Positions 1-5,719 of a DNA stretch of 5,967 nt are shown in pieces (position 1 is the first letter of the stretch; each line of letters opens with the position of its first letter). Source of the stretch: Bacteroidia bacterium (GTDB taxonomy: Bacteria > Bacteroidota > Bacteroidia > Flavobacteriales > Flavobacteriaceae); contig JAHHLF010000235.1 of NCBI GenBank assembly GCA_018679315.1, positions 1 through 5,967 of the forward strand, in the 5' to 3' direction. The notes under the pieces were generated by a model. It searched no databases. It saw only the letters and a program-made list of their open reading frames with translations, and was not told the origin of the DNA. Both the position numbers and the translations under genes were made by a program.

Positions 1-233
1 CGACTTTCAGTAGCTATATTCCCTTTATGCGTTAAGCCAGGTTCTCTGAAATGAACCTGGTCGTCTATAATGCCGGGAAGTAGATAATTACCTTCAATAT
101 CGATCACGCGGGCCTTTGAATCCGAAATAGTAGGATCTATCTTCTCGATATTCGACCCACTGATCAGGACATCTCTTTCCAGGATCTCCTGTTCATTGAT
201 CATTCTGGCATTTTTTAATAAAGTTTTAGACAT
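1..233 (-). CDS. pyrC: Dihydroorotase, N-terminal part (cut by the left window edge)
   Basis: Dihydroorotase is the cytosolic metalloenzyme that interconverts carbamoyl-aspartate and dihydroorotate, the third step of de novo pyrimidine synthesis. Only the first 77 codons are present. Visible are the N-terminal beta-sandwich part of the amidohydrolase fold (about residues 1-50), then L-P-G-I-I-D at 52-57 and the metal/substrate segment D-Q-V-H-F-R-E-P-G at 58-66, followed by a T-H-K-G (68-71) and T-E-S (75-77) signature typical of Bacteroidota dihydroorotases. H61 and R63 match the second metal-binding His and the substrate-binding Arg. The first His of the usual D-x-H-x-H motif is Gln here (Q59). 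The ATG at 233-231 lies 2 nt after the stop of the upstream glycosyltransferase, so the two are very likely co-transcribed. An AGGAGG-like sequence precedes the start. The main alternative is another cyclic amidohydrolase such as hydantoinase or allantoinase, but the REPGLTHK signature favours dihydroorotase. Confidence 0.93.
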   Translation of the reverse strand, partial: MSKTLLKNARMINEQEILERDVLISGSNIEKIDPTISDSKARVIDIEGNYLLPGIIDDQVHFREPGLTHKGNIATES

Positions 234-235
234 GT

Positions 236-964
236 TTACCAACCTCCTTTATTGAATATACTTTTGAGCTTCATGCTTATCACACCAAAAACGGCTTCCC
301 ATACGATACGTGAACTCATTTTAGATTTTCCCTTCTCCCGATCTTTGAAGATGATCGATATTTCTTCAATATTAAATTTTTTTCGATATGCCCTGAATTT
401 CATTTCTATTTGAAAGGCATAGCCAACAAACTTGACCTTATCCAATTCAATAGCCTCCAATACTTTTCTATGAAAGCATACAAAACCGGCTGTAGGGTCC
501 TTAATAGGCATGCCTGTAATGATCTTTACATAAAAGGAGGCTCCATAAGAAAGCAAAACACGGTGCAAAGGCCAATTTACCACATTAACCCCTTTTTTGT
601 ACCTGGAGCCTATCACCATATCAGCTCCATTAGCACATGCATTATAAAGTCGAAGCAAATCGGAAGGTGTATGGGAAAAGTCTGCATCCATCTCAAATAT
701 GTATGTATAGGATCGTGCCAAGGCCCATTTAAAGCCATGTATATAGGCCGTTCCCAATCCTTGCTTCCCTTCTCTTACTTCCAGAAAGAGTTGTTGGGTA
801 TATTGTTGCTGCAGTGATCTTACCTTATCGGCAGTACCATCCGGGGAATTATCATCAACAATTAGGATATGAAACTCTTTCCGCAAAGACAATACAGCCT
901 CAATGATAGCCTCGATATTCTCTATCTCATTGTAAGTTGGAATGATTACAAGGCTGTCGGTCAT
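236..964 (-). CDS. Polyprenol-phosphate mannose synthase (Dpm1-like GT2 glycosyltransferase)
   Basis: A 242-residue family 2 glycosyltransferase of the Dpm1 type, which transfers a sugar (mannose in characterised members) from GDP-sugar to polyprenyl phosphate at the cytoplasmic face of the inner membrane. The GT-A motifs appear in order: I-P-T-Y-N-E at 8-13, nucleotide-binding D-D-N-S-P-D-G-T at 37-44, G-L-G-T-A-Y at 69-74, the metal-binding D-A-D at 93-95 followed by F-S-H, I-G-S-R-Y at 118-122, D-P-T-A-G-F at 156-161, and the basic D-R-x-x-G-x-S-K-M loop at 208-216. The protein ends near residue 242 with no hydrophobic C-terminal tail, so it resembles the soluble (human DPM1-like) class. 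The ATG at 964 fits the motif positions. Its stop is 2 nt from the dihydroorotase ATG, and its promoter faces that of the GT39 gene. The sugar could be glucose rather than mannose; sequence alone does not settle this. Confidence 0.93.
   Translation of the reverse strand: MTDSLVIIPTYNEIENIEAIIEAVLSLRKEFHILIVDDNSPDGTADKVRSLQQQYTQQLFLEVREGKQGLGTAYIHGFKWALARSYTYIFEMDADFSHTPSDLLRLYNACANGADMVIGSRYKKGVNVVNWPLHRVLLSYGASFYVKIITGMPIKDPTAGFVCFHRKVLEAIELDKVKFVGYAFQIEMKFRAYRKKFNIEEISIIFKDREKGKSKMSSRIVWEAVFGVISMKLKSIFNKGGW
243..250 (-). promoter_or_regulatory. Shine-Dalgarno-like AAAGGAGG before the dihydroorotase start
   Basis: On the minus strand, AAAGGAGG ends 9 nt before the ATG at 233, which is good Shine-Dalgarno spacing. 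It is made by the last codons of the upstream glycosyltransferase (K-G-G-W-stop), so it may be a by-product of the protein sequence. It supports the choice of the ATG at 233. It is unusual because Bacteroidota genes mostly lack Shine-Dalgarno sequences, and none of the other starts in this window has one at a good distance. Confidence 0.5.
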
Positions 965-983
965 TAGAACGAAAAAATTTCAT

Positions 984-991
984 CAAAAATA
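984..991 (-). promoter_or_regulatory. Predicted -7 box (TATTTTTG) for the glycosyltransferase-pyrC pair
   Basis: Read on the minus strand this is TATTTTTG, a full match to the Bacteroidota -7 consensus TAnnTTTG, ending 19 nt before the ATG at 964. A TTTG at 1019-1016 could act as the -33 element, but the 24-nt spacing is slightly longer than usual. The implied 5' leader is only about a dozen nucleotides. This is inferred from consensus only. Confidence 0.5.
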
Positions 992-1066
992 CTACTTTAC
1001 CAAGGGAACAGGGTTCAAAAAACATATTAATTGTAGCTCCGATCGGCAAGAAATTAGGGGTATTTG

Positions 1067-1074
1067 TACTTTTG
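1067..1074 (+). promoter_or_regulatory. Predicted -7 box (TACTTTTG) for the GT39-DUF4271-hemD run
   Basis: TACTTTTG fully matches the Bacteroidota -7 consensus TAnnTTTG and ends 18 nt before the ATG at 1093. No TTG is found at a normal -33 distance; the nearest, at 1031-1033, is too far upstream. The implied leader is very short, like that of the divergent promoter. The intergenic stretch 965-1092 otherwise shows no gene, RNA or terminator. Confidence 0.45.
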
Positions 1075-1092
1075 GTACGCTAAGTAGTAGGA

Positions 1093-2757
1093 ATGAAAAA
1101 TAAATGGCCAAAACAGTTCTTCTATTTTCTGGTAGCCCTGTTCCTGATTAATATTTTACAAGCTTCTTTTACCCAACTCATTTTTGATGAGGCATATTAT
1201 TGGCATTTTGCCCAGGAAATGGCATGGGGATATTTTGACCATCCGCCAATGGTAGCTGCCTTGATCAAAATATCATCTTTTCTGTTTTCCGGGGAATTAG
1301 GCGTTAGATTCCTGAGTTGTTTGCTCGGTATAGGGACCGTGGTCTTATTGTGGGATACCATATCCAACTCGGATAAAATTGGGTATATCCCCCACTTTTT
1401 CCTTCTGATTTTTGCCATGCCTCTGCTCAATGCATATGGTTTTTTAACCCTTCCGGATACACCCCTTTTGTTTTTCACAGCTTTCTTTCTGTGGACATAT
1501 AAAAAATACCTCGAAGGCCCGACCATATTATTGTCCTTATTGCTAGGTGTCTTAATGGCGGCATTGATGTATAGTAAGTATCACGCGTTTCTGGTCATAT
1601 TTCTCGTTTTCCTGTCCAATCTCTCGCTGATTAAAGACAAGTATGCATGGCTTGCTTTGTTAATTGGTATTGTTTGCTATACGCCACATTTGTACTGGCT
1701 TTGGGAGAATAATTGGGTATCAATAAAGTATCATTTGTTTGACCGGCCAAACCGCGCCTATGAGTTTATGGATTTTACATTAGGCTATCTCTTAAATCTC
1801 ATCCTCATCTTTGGTTTGATTTTCCCTGTTGTCTATTACAGTATTTTCAGACAACGACCCGATTCAATGTTTAAGAGGTGCCTACTCTTTCTTGTGCTGG
1901 GATTCCTGACCTTTTTCTTTGTTTCGAGCTTTAATCGAAGAGTACAAACGCAGTGGATCATCATAGTTTGTATTCCTGCTGTTTTGCTCACTTATGATTT
2001 TATCCTCAGACATTCCACTTCGAGCAAATGGTTATATAAACTAGGCATAGCAAGTGCAGCCATACTATTATTCGCTCGTCTTGGTTTGATCTATGAGCCC
2101 TTATTTCCAGTTGCTTATGAGACCCATGGAAATAAAGAATGGGCGCAAACCGTGGCAAATGTGGCACAAGAACGGCCTGTGGTCTTCGTGAATTCTTATC
2201 GCAATGCACCCATGTATGCTTTTTATTCAGAGGGGACTTCCTTTTCCCTTAACAATATGATGTACAGGAAAAATCAGTACTCTATTGATTCTTCAGAAGA
2301 AAAAGTAAGGGGGAAAGATGTTTTGGTGATCTCAAAGAAAAGGCGGTATGAAGAATACGAATTCACCACTGGTAGGGGCGGGACACAAACCGGAATGCTT
2401 AAAAAGAATTTTCATTCCTATCGAAAACTGGAAGCTATCATATCTGCTCCCATACCCAGAGATGCGGATACATTAGTACTGGAGGTAATTAATCCATATC
2501 CATTTTCAGTCAATGTAGAAGATCTTTCATTTGGCATGGCCTATTTGAATTCCTATAAACAAGTTATGGAAACTCATGCTACAGAAATAATTCTCAATGA
2601 TGGCGAATTACCGATTCTCAGAGCGGAAGATACACTCAGATGCCGTATTCTGATTCCGGATCCGAGAATTGACACGCATAGTTATCTTAGGGTAGGTATT
2701 TCAGAAAATACCCTATTTTGGGGACTCAACGGCAAACCTACCAGTATCATACCATGA
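1093..2757 (+). CDS. Membrane glycosyltransferase, family 39 (ArnT/PMT-like)
   Basis: A 554-residue integral inner-membrane enzyme of the GT39/PMT_2 type, a class that moves a sugar from a polyprenyl-phosphate carrier to a protein, lipid or glycan acceptor on the periplasmic side. The first transmembrane helix (about 8-30) is followed by the hallmark acidic pair D32-E33 in F-D-E-A-Y-Y-W, which in ArnT/PMT relatives forms the active site, then W-G-Y-F-D-H-P-P at 45-52. L-P-D-T-P at 120-124 and Y-S-K-Y-H at 160-164 are further family motifs. Roughly ten hydrophobic helices fill residues 8-333. Residues about 335-554 are soluble, probably periplasmic, and look beta-rich; this end is not assignable to a named domain by eye. 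The stop overlaps the next ATG by 4 nt, so translation is probably coupled. Acceptor and sugar are unknown. The divergent Dpm1-like gene could supply its lipid-linked donor (inference). Confidence 0.88.
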   Translation: MKNKWPKQFFYFLVALFLINILQASFTQLIFDEAYYWHFAQEMAWGYFDHPPMVAALIKISSFLFSGELGVRFLSCLLGIGTVVLLWDTISNSDKIGYIPHFFLLIFAMPLLNAYGFLTLPDTPLLFFTAFFLWTYKKYLEGPTILLSLLLGVLMAALMYSKYHAFLVIFLVFLSNLSLIKDKYAWLALLIGIVCYTPHLYWLWENNWVSIKYHLFDRPNRAYEFMDFTLGYLLNLILIFGLIFPVVYYSIFRQRPDSMFKRCLLFLVLGFLTFFFVSSFNRRVQTQWIIIVCIPAVLLTYDFILRHSTSSKWLYKLGIASAAILLFARLGLIYEPLFPVAYETHGNKEWAQTVANVAQERPVVFVNSYRNAPMYAFYSEGTSFSLNNMMYRKNQYSIDSSEEKVRGKDVLVISKKRRYEEYEFTTGRGGTQTGMLKKNFHSYRKLEAIISAPIPRDADTLVLEVINPYPFSVNVEDLSFGMAYLNSYKQVMETHATEIILNDGELPILRAEDTLRCRILIPDPRIDTHSYLRVGISENTLFWGLNGKPTSIIP

Positions 2758-3410
2758 ACAGCATCTTAAGAGAAGTGGGCAATACAGACTGGATCACCAT
2801 AGTGATCCTGATCAGTATCGTTTTTGTTATCGTTGCCAAGAGTATGTTCTATTCCAGGTTTCTCAATTTTATGGTACTCCCATTTAACAATAAATACCTC
2901 TTCATCTATAATAAAAAAGACATCTTGCTCAACTGGTTTCACATCTTCATTTCGGCTTTCCAGATAATGAACCTCACCCTGTTCATTTTTTATACTACTA
3001 ATATCCTTTTTAGCGCCGAATTAGCTGCAACTCCTATCAATTACCTAATCATTTTTGGACTGCTGGTTTTGTTTTTTGTTCTCAAGATCTTTATACAACT
3101 GGGGAATAGTTTTGTGTTTGATAATCAAAAAACGATCACAGAGATCATATTTAAGAAAATATCATTCATGAATTTTAGCGGACTGATCCTTTTCCTAGCG
3201 AATATATTGCTCACCTTTATTTTACCAGGCTCTAAATGGATCGTTTTGGGTGGCATCCTATTAGTTTTCGTCATTAATCTTGTCGGTTGGATCACTATCT
3301 TGAAGAATCATCAAAAGTATATTTCAAGCAACTTCTTTTATTTTATTTTGTACCTTTGCGCTCTCGAAATCAGCCCTTATGCGCTGATTGTTTACTACGT
3401 TAAAGCTTGA
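2754..3410 (+). CDS. DUF4271 family membrane protein of unknown function
   Basis: A 218-residue very hydrophobic protein, matching by eye the DUF4271 family found in Bacteroidota; its biochemical role is not known. Six likely membrane segments lie at about 13-32, 60-82, 95-116, 138-157, 161-183 and 194-216. The last one carries the recognisable signature F-Y-F-I-L-Y-L-C-A-L-E-I-S-P-Y (195-209), with E205 and P208 inside the membrane segment. Other polar residues within helices (N60, H63, Q70, N73) could be functional. The ATG at 2754 was chosen because it overlaps the previous stop as ATGA; an upstream in-frame TTG at 2718 would only add 12 residues encoded inside the GT39 gene. hemD follows 5 nt after the stop, and the same neighbour pairing recurs in Bacteroidota as far as I recall, hinting at a link to haem or envelope physiology, but no function can be assigned. 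Confidence 0.85.
   Translation: MNSILREVGNTDWITIVILISIVFVIVAKSMFYSRFLNFMVLPFNNKYLFIYNKKDILLNWFHIFISAFQIMNLTLFIFYTTNILFSAELAATPINYLIIFGLLVLFFVLKIFIQLGNSFVFDNQKTITEIIFKKISFMNFSGLILFLANILLTFILPGSKWIVLGGILLVFVINLVGWITILKNHQKYISSNFFYFILYLCALEISPYALIVYYVKA
3351..3358 (+). promoter_or_regulatory. Internal -7 box (TACCTTTG) within DUF4271, possible hemD promoter
   Basis: TACCTTTG is an exact match to the Bacteroidota -7 consensus TAnnTTTG and sits 57 nt before the hemD ATG, which allows a leader of roughly 50 nt. It is made by codons Y200-L201-C202 of the DUF4271 protein. The upstream side is T-rich (about 3333-3350), but there is no clear TTTG at a standard -33 distance. It would let hemD be expressed independently of the membrane-protein genes upstream. 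Confidence 0.45.
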
Positions 3411-3415
3411 GGTAT

Positions 3416-4162
3416 ATGAAGATAAAAACGATTTTGGTTTCGCAACCAGAACCAAAAATGGAAAACTCTCCATACTTGAGACTTATTGAAAAAGAGAAGG
3501 TTAAAGTAGATTTTCGACCTTTTATTCATGTAGAAGGGGTTGATGCGAAAGCCGTCCGACAGCAAAAGATCGATCTCAATAAGTACACTGCCATTATTCT
3601 GACAAGCCGAAATTCGGTAGATCATTTCTTTAGAATTGCTGAAGAAATGCGTTTTAAAGTGCCGGATACCATGAAATATTTCTGCCAGTCAGAGGCTGTG
3701 GCTTTCTATCTTCAAAAATATGTTGTCTATCGCAAGCGTAAGATCTATGTGGGTAAGCGAAACTTTAATGATCTTTTACCGCTGTTTAAGAAGTACAAAG
3801 AAGAGACTTTTTTACTGCCTTCTTCAGATTCATTAAAAGCTACCATTCCGGACACCTTAGATGGCCTGGAACTGGATTGGACACGAGGCATTTTCTACAA
3901 AACAGTTATCAGTGACCTTTCCGATCTGCGAAATGTCTACTATGACGTGCTAGTATTTTTTAGTCCCTCTGGGATTGAGTCATTACTAAAGAATTTTCCG
4001 GATTTTGAGCAAAACAATACACGTATTGCCGTATTTGGAAATTCAACGGTAAAGGCTGCTACAGATGCTGGCCTGCGCATAGACATTCAGGCGCCAACTC
4101 CTGAGACGCCCTCTATGACGATGGCACTGCAGAAGTATATCACCAGCGTTAACAAGAAATAA
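3416..4162 (+). CDS. hemD: Uroporphyrinogen-III synthase
   Basis: A cytosolic enzyme that cyclises hydroxymethylbilane with inversion of ring D to give uroporphyrinogen III, the branch point to haem, sirohaem and corrinoids. The 248-residue length is typical (about 250). The two-domain HemD pattern is visible: an N-terminal strand K-T-I-L-V-S-Q-P at 4-11, I-I-L-T-S-R-N-S-V at 60-68, a second-domain strand with Y161 (candidate for the conserved Tyr of the family), F-F-S-P-S-G at 181-186, I-A-V-F-G-N-S-T at 204-211, and the closing P-T-P-E-T-P-S-M at 227-234. Sequence conservation in HemD is low, so these motifs and the DUF4271 neighbour carry the call. The ATG at 3416 is preferred over an in-frame TTG at 3407, which would overlap the upstream stop and add only three residues. 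It probably ends the transcription unit that starts at the GT39 gene and may have its own internal promoter. Confidence 0.9.
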   Translation: MKIKTILVSQPEPKMENSPYLRLIEKEKVKVDFRPFIHVEGVDAKAVRQQKIDLNKYTAIILTSRNSVDHFFRIAEEMRFKVPDTMKYFCQSEAVAFYLQKYVVYRKRKIYVGKRNFNDLLPLFKKYKEETFLLPSSDSLKATIPDTLDGLELDWTRGIFYKTVISDLSDLRNVYYDVLVFFSPSGIESLLKNFPDFEQNNTRIAVFGNSTVKAATDAGLRIDIQAPTPETPSMTMALQKYITSVNKK

Positions 4163-4241
4163 GGCGTTTCTTAACGAATTAACAAGGATTATCGCATTGA
4201 TAAAATACGGTAATACAGATTCTTCATTGCCAAGTATTTGA

Positions 4242-4249
4242 TACCTTAG
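4242..4249 (+). promoter_or_regulatory. Predicted -7 box (TACCTTAG) for saccharopine dehydrogenase
   Basis: TACCTTAG matches TAnnTTTG at all but one defined position and lies 34 nt before the ATG at 4284. No clear -33 TTTG is seen at normal spacing. The 121-nt spacer 4163-4283 also contains a small perfect inverted repeat, TTATC-N5-GATAA at 4189-4203, and a weak dyad at 4255-4270 just after the box. The spacing after hemD suggests a separate transcription unit. Confidence 0.35.
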
Positions 4250-4283
4250 CATCCGAAAAATTTGTTATTCAGGGTATAGATCT

Positions 4284-5654
4284 ATGCGCGAAATCCTTCT
4301 TATTGGTATCGGTAAATCAACATCTTATCTAATCCAATATTTATTAGACAAGGCCAAGGATGAGAATATCCACCTCACTTTGGCGGATAATGATATTGAG
4401 GGCATTTTGCATGCATTTTCAAGCCATGAGGCATGTAGTATTGAATCCCTTGACATTCACGAAGAAAAACAAAGGCAAGTCCTAATTCAGAAGGCAGATC
4501 TGGTCATCTCTATGCTCCCGGCACGCTTCCATTATATTGTAGCCAAAGATTGCCTCGATTTCAAAAAACATTTAATTACGGCTTCTTATGTAAGTCCGGA
4601 ATTAAAAGAAATTAAGGAAGAAGTAAAAAATGCGGGACTCGTATTTTTGAACGAGATGGGCTTAGATCCCGGGATCGATCATATGAGCGCCATGGCTATT
4701 ATTGATGGGATTCGGGCAGAAGGAGGAAAGATCCTTCTTTTCGAGTCTTTTACAGGGGGGCTTGTGGCCGCGGAAAGCGACACGAATCTCTGGAATTATA
4801 AATTCACCTGGAATCCAAGGAATGTCGTACTTGCAGGTCAGGGTGGGGCGGCTAAGTTTATTCAGGAAGGAACTTACAAGTATATCCCTTACCACAAGGT
4901 ATTCAGGCGAACAGAATTCATGGAAGTAGAAGGCTATGGTATGTTTGAAGCTTATGCAAATCGAGACTCGCTGAATTACAGAGAAGCCTATGGATTGCAG
5001 GATGCCCTTACCCTTTTTCGGGGAACCATGCGCCGGGTTGGCTTTTCAAAAGCCTGGAATGTTTTTGTTCAATTGGGTATGACAGATGACAGTTATACGA
5101 TCGAGAATTCTGAAGGTATGTCTTATCGGGAATTCATCAACTCATTTCTCCCATATTCCCCATCTGATTCTGTGGAACTAAAGCTACGTCACATCTTGAA
5201 AATAGATCAGGATGACAGCACCTGGGGCAAACTCGTCGAATTAAATCTTTTCGACCCAAATAAGAAATTCACTCTAAAAAATGCAACCCCGGCCCAGCTG
5301 CTGCAAAAAATTCTTGAGGATCGCTGGACGCTTGGCAATGATGAGAAGGACATGATCGTGATGTACCATAAGGTAGGTTACGAAATCAATGGGAAGAAGA
5401 AGCAGGTAGACGCTAATATGGTTGTTTTGGGGGAGAATCGCATGTTTACTGCAATGGCCAAAACGGTCGGGCTTCCTATTGCCATGGCGGCCATCCATAT
5501 CCTGAATGGAAAGATCCATACTCCGGGTGTTCACATTCCTATCCACAAAGAAGTCTATGAACCCATTTTGAAAGAGTTAATAGAATATGGGATCCACTTC
5601 AAAGAATTTCAAGTCCCCTACCTCGGCTACAATCCAGATTCTGTCGCGAGTTAG
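4284..5654 (+). CDS. Saccharopine dehydrogenase, L-glutamate-forming (Lys9-type)
   Basis: A cytosolic oxidoreductase expected to cleave saccharopine oxidatively to L-glutamate and 2-aminoadipate 6-semialdehyde. In bacteria this usually serves lysine breakdown. The 456 residues match the length of the yeast Lys9 type (about 446). The N-terminal Rossmann domain starts at once with G8-x-G10-K-S and ends its second strand at L-A-D35. Then come I-S-M-L-P-A-R-F-H at 75-83, T-A-S-Y-V-S-P at 99-105 and the diagnostic N-E-M-G-L-D-P-G-I-D-H-M at 123-134, followed by the catalytic/dimerisation domain (about 124-440), which includes the F-T-G-G-L substrate-loop motif. An acidic residue at the end of the second strand suggests NAD rather than NADP (inference). 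No lysine-ketoglutarate reductase domain is fused or adjacent within the window. The following gene is an Lrp/AsnC-family regulator. The ATG at 4284 leaves no room for a longer dinucleotide-fold N terminus. Confidence 0.92.
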   Translation: MREILLIGIGKSTSYLIQYLLDKAKDENIHLTLADNDIEGILHAFSSHEACSIESLDIHEEKQRQVLIQKADLVISMLPARFHYIVAKDCLDFKKHLITASYVSPELKEIKEEVKNAGLVFLNEMGLDPGIDHMSAMAIIDGIRAEGGKILLFESFTGGLVAAESDTNLWNYKFTWNPRNVVLAGQGGAAKFIQEGTYKYIPYHKVFRRTEFMEVEGYGMFEAYANRDSLNYREAYGLQDALTLFRGTMRRVGFSKAWNVFVQLGMTDDSYTIENSEGMSYREFINSFLPYSPSDSVELKLRHILKIDQDDSTWGKLVELNLFDPNKKFTLKNATPAQLLQKILEDRWTLGNDEKDMIVMYHKVGYEINGKKKQVDANMVVLGENRMFTAMAKTVGLPIAMAAIHILNGKIHTPGVHIPIHKEVYEPILKELIEYGIHFKEFQVPYLGYNPDSVAS

Positions 5655-5655
5655 A

Positions 5656-5671
5656 GAATTAATATAAATTC
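5656..5671 (+). promoter_or_regulatory. 16-bp AT-rich dyad, possible Lrp/AsnC operator
   Basis: GAATTAATATAAATTC is its own reverse complement at 14 of 16 positions. It begins 2 nt after the saccharopine dehydrogenase stop and ends 48 nt before the regulator ATG. It sits between a TTAG (5651-5654) and the -7-like box TACATTTA (5673-5680), which are 18 nt apart, so a bound protein would cover the promoter spacer. AT-rich short dyads and autoregulation are common for Lrp/AsnC proteins; binding here is inference. Confidence 0.35.
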
Positions 5672-5672
5672 C

Positions 5673-5680
5673 TACATTTA
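5673..5680 (+). promoter_or_regulatory. Predicted -7 box (TACATTTA) for the Lrp/AsnC gene
   Basis: TACATTTA differs from TAnnTTTG only in its last base and lies 39 nt before the ATG at 5720. TTAG at 5651-5654, 18 nt upstream, is a 3-of-4 match to the -33 TTTG and overlaps the stop region of the preceding gene. The box is weak and is called mainly from its position in the 65-nt spacer. Confidence 0.3.
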
Positions 5681-5719
5681 CTAACAGTTTCTCACTTAAT
5701 CTCATTTTACCATTCCTAT

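Noticed and set aside
410..817. Plus-strand open frame of 135 codons opposite the Dpm1-like gene
   Set aside because: It lies wholly antisense to a well-supported glycosyltransferase, has no recognisable domain, and reads like a shadow of the real gene.
1039..1046. Palindrome CCGATCGG in the divergent promoter region
   Set aside because: An 8-bp palindrome is expected many times by chance in a window of this size, and the symmetry does not extend into the flanks.
1197..1526. Minus-strand open frame of 109 codons inside the GT39 gene
   Set aside because: It is antisense to a gene with clear GT39 motifs in exactly this stretch, and its product is low-complexity basic sequence with no family resemblance.
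2718..2753. TTG start giving a longer DUF4271 protein
   Set aside because: The added 12 residues are polar, are encoded within the GT39 gene, and do not fit the membrane protein; the ATGA overlap at 2754 is a better start.
4147..4176. Imperfect hairpin across the hemD stop (CGTT/AACG and AAGAAA/TTTCTT arms) as a terminator
   Set aside because: The stem is AT-rich, broken by a 3-nt bulge, and lacks a following T run, so it does not support an intrinsic terminator.
4702..4929. Overlapping plus-strand frame within saccharopine dehydrogenase
   Set aside because: It is an alternative frame within a gene whose motifs are intact through this stretch, with no domain or start signal of its own.
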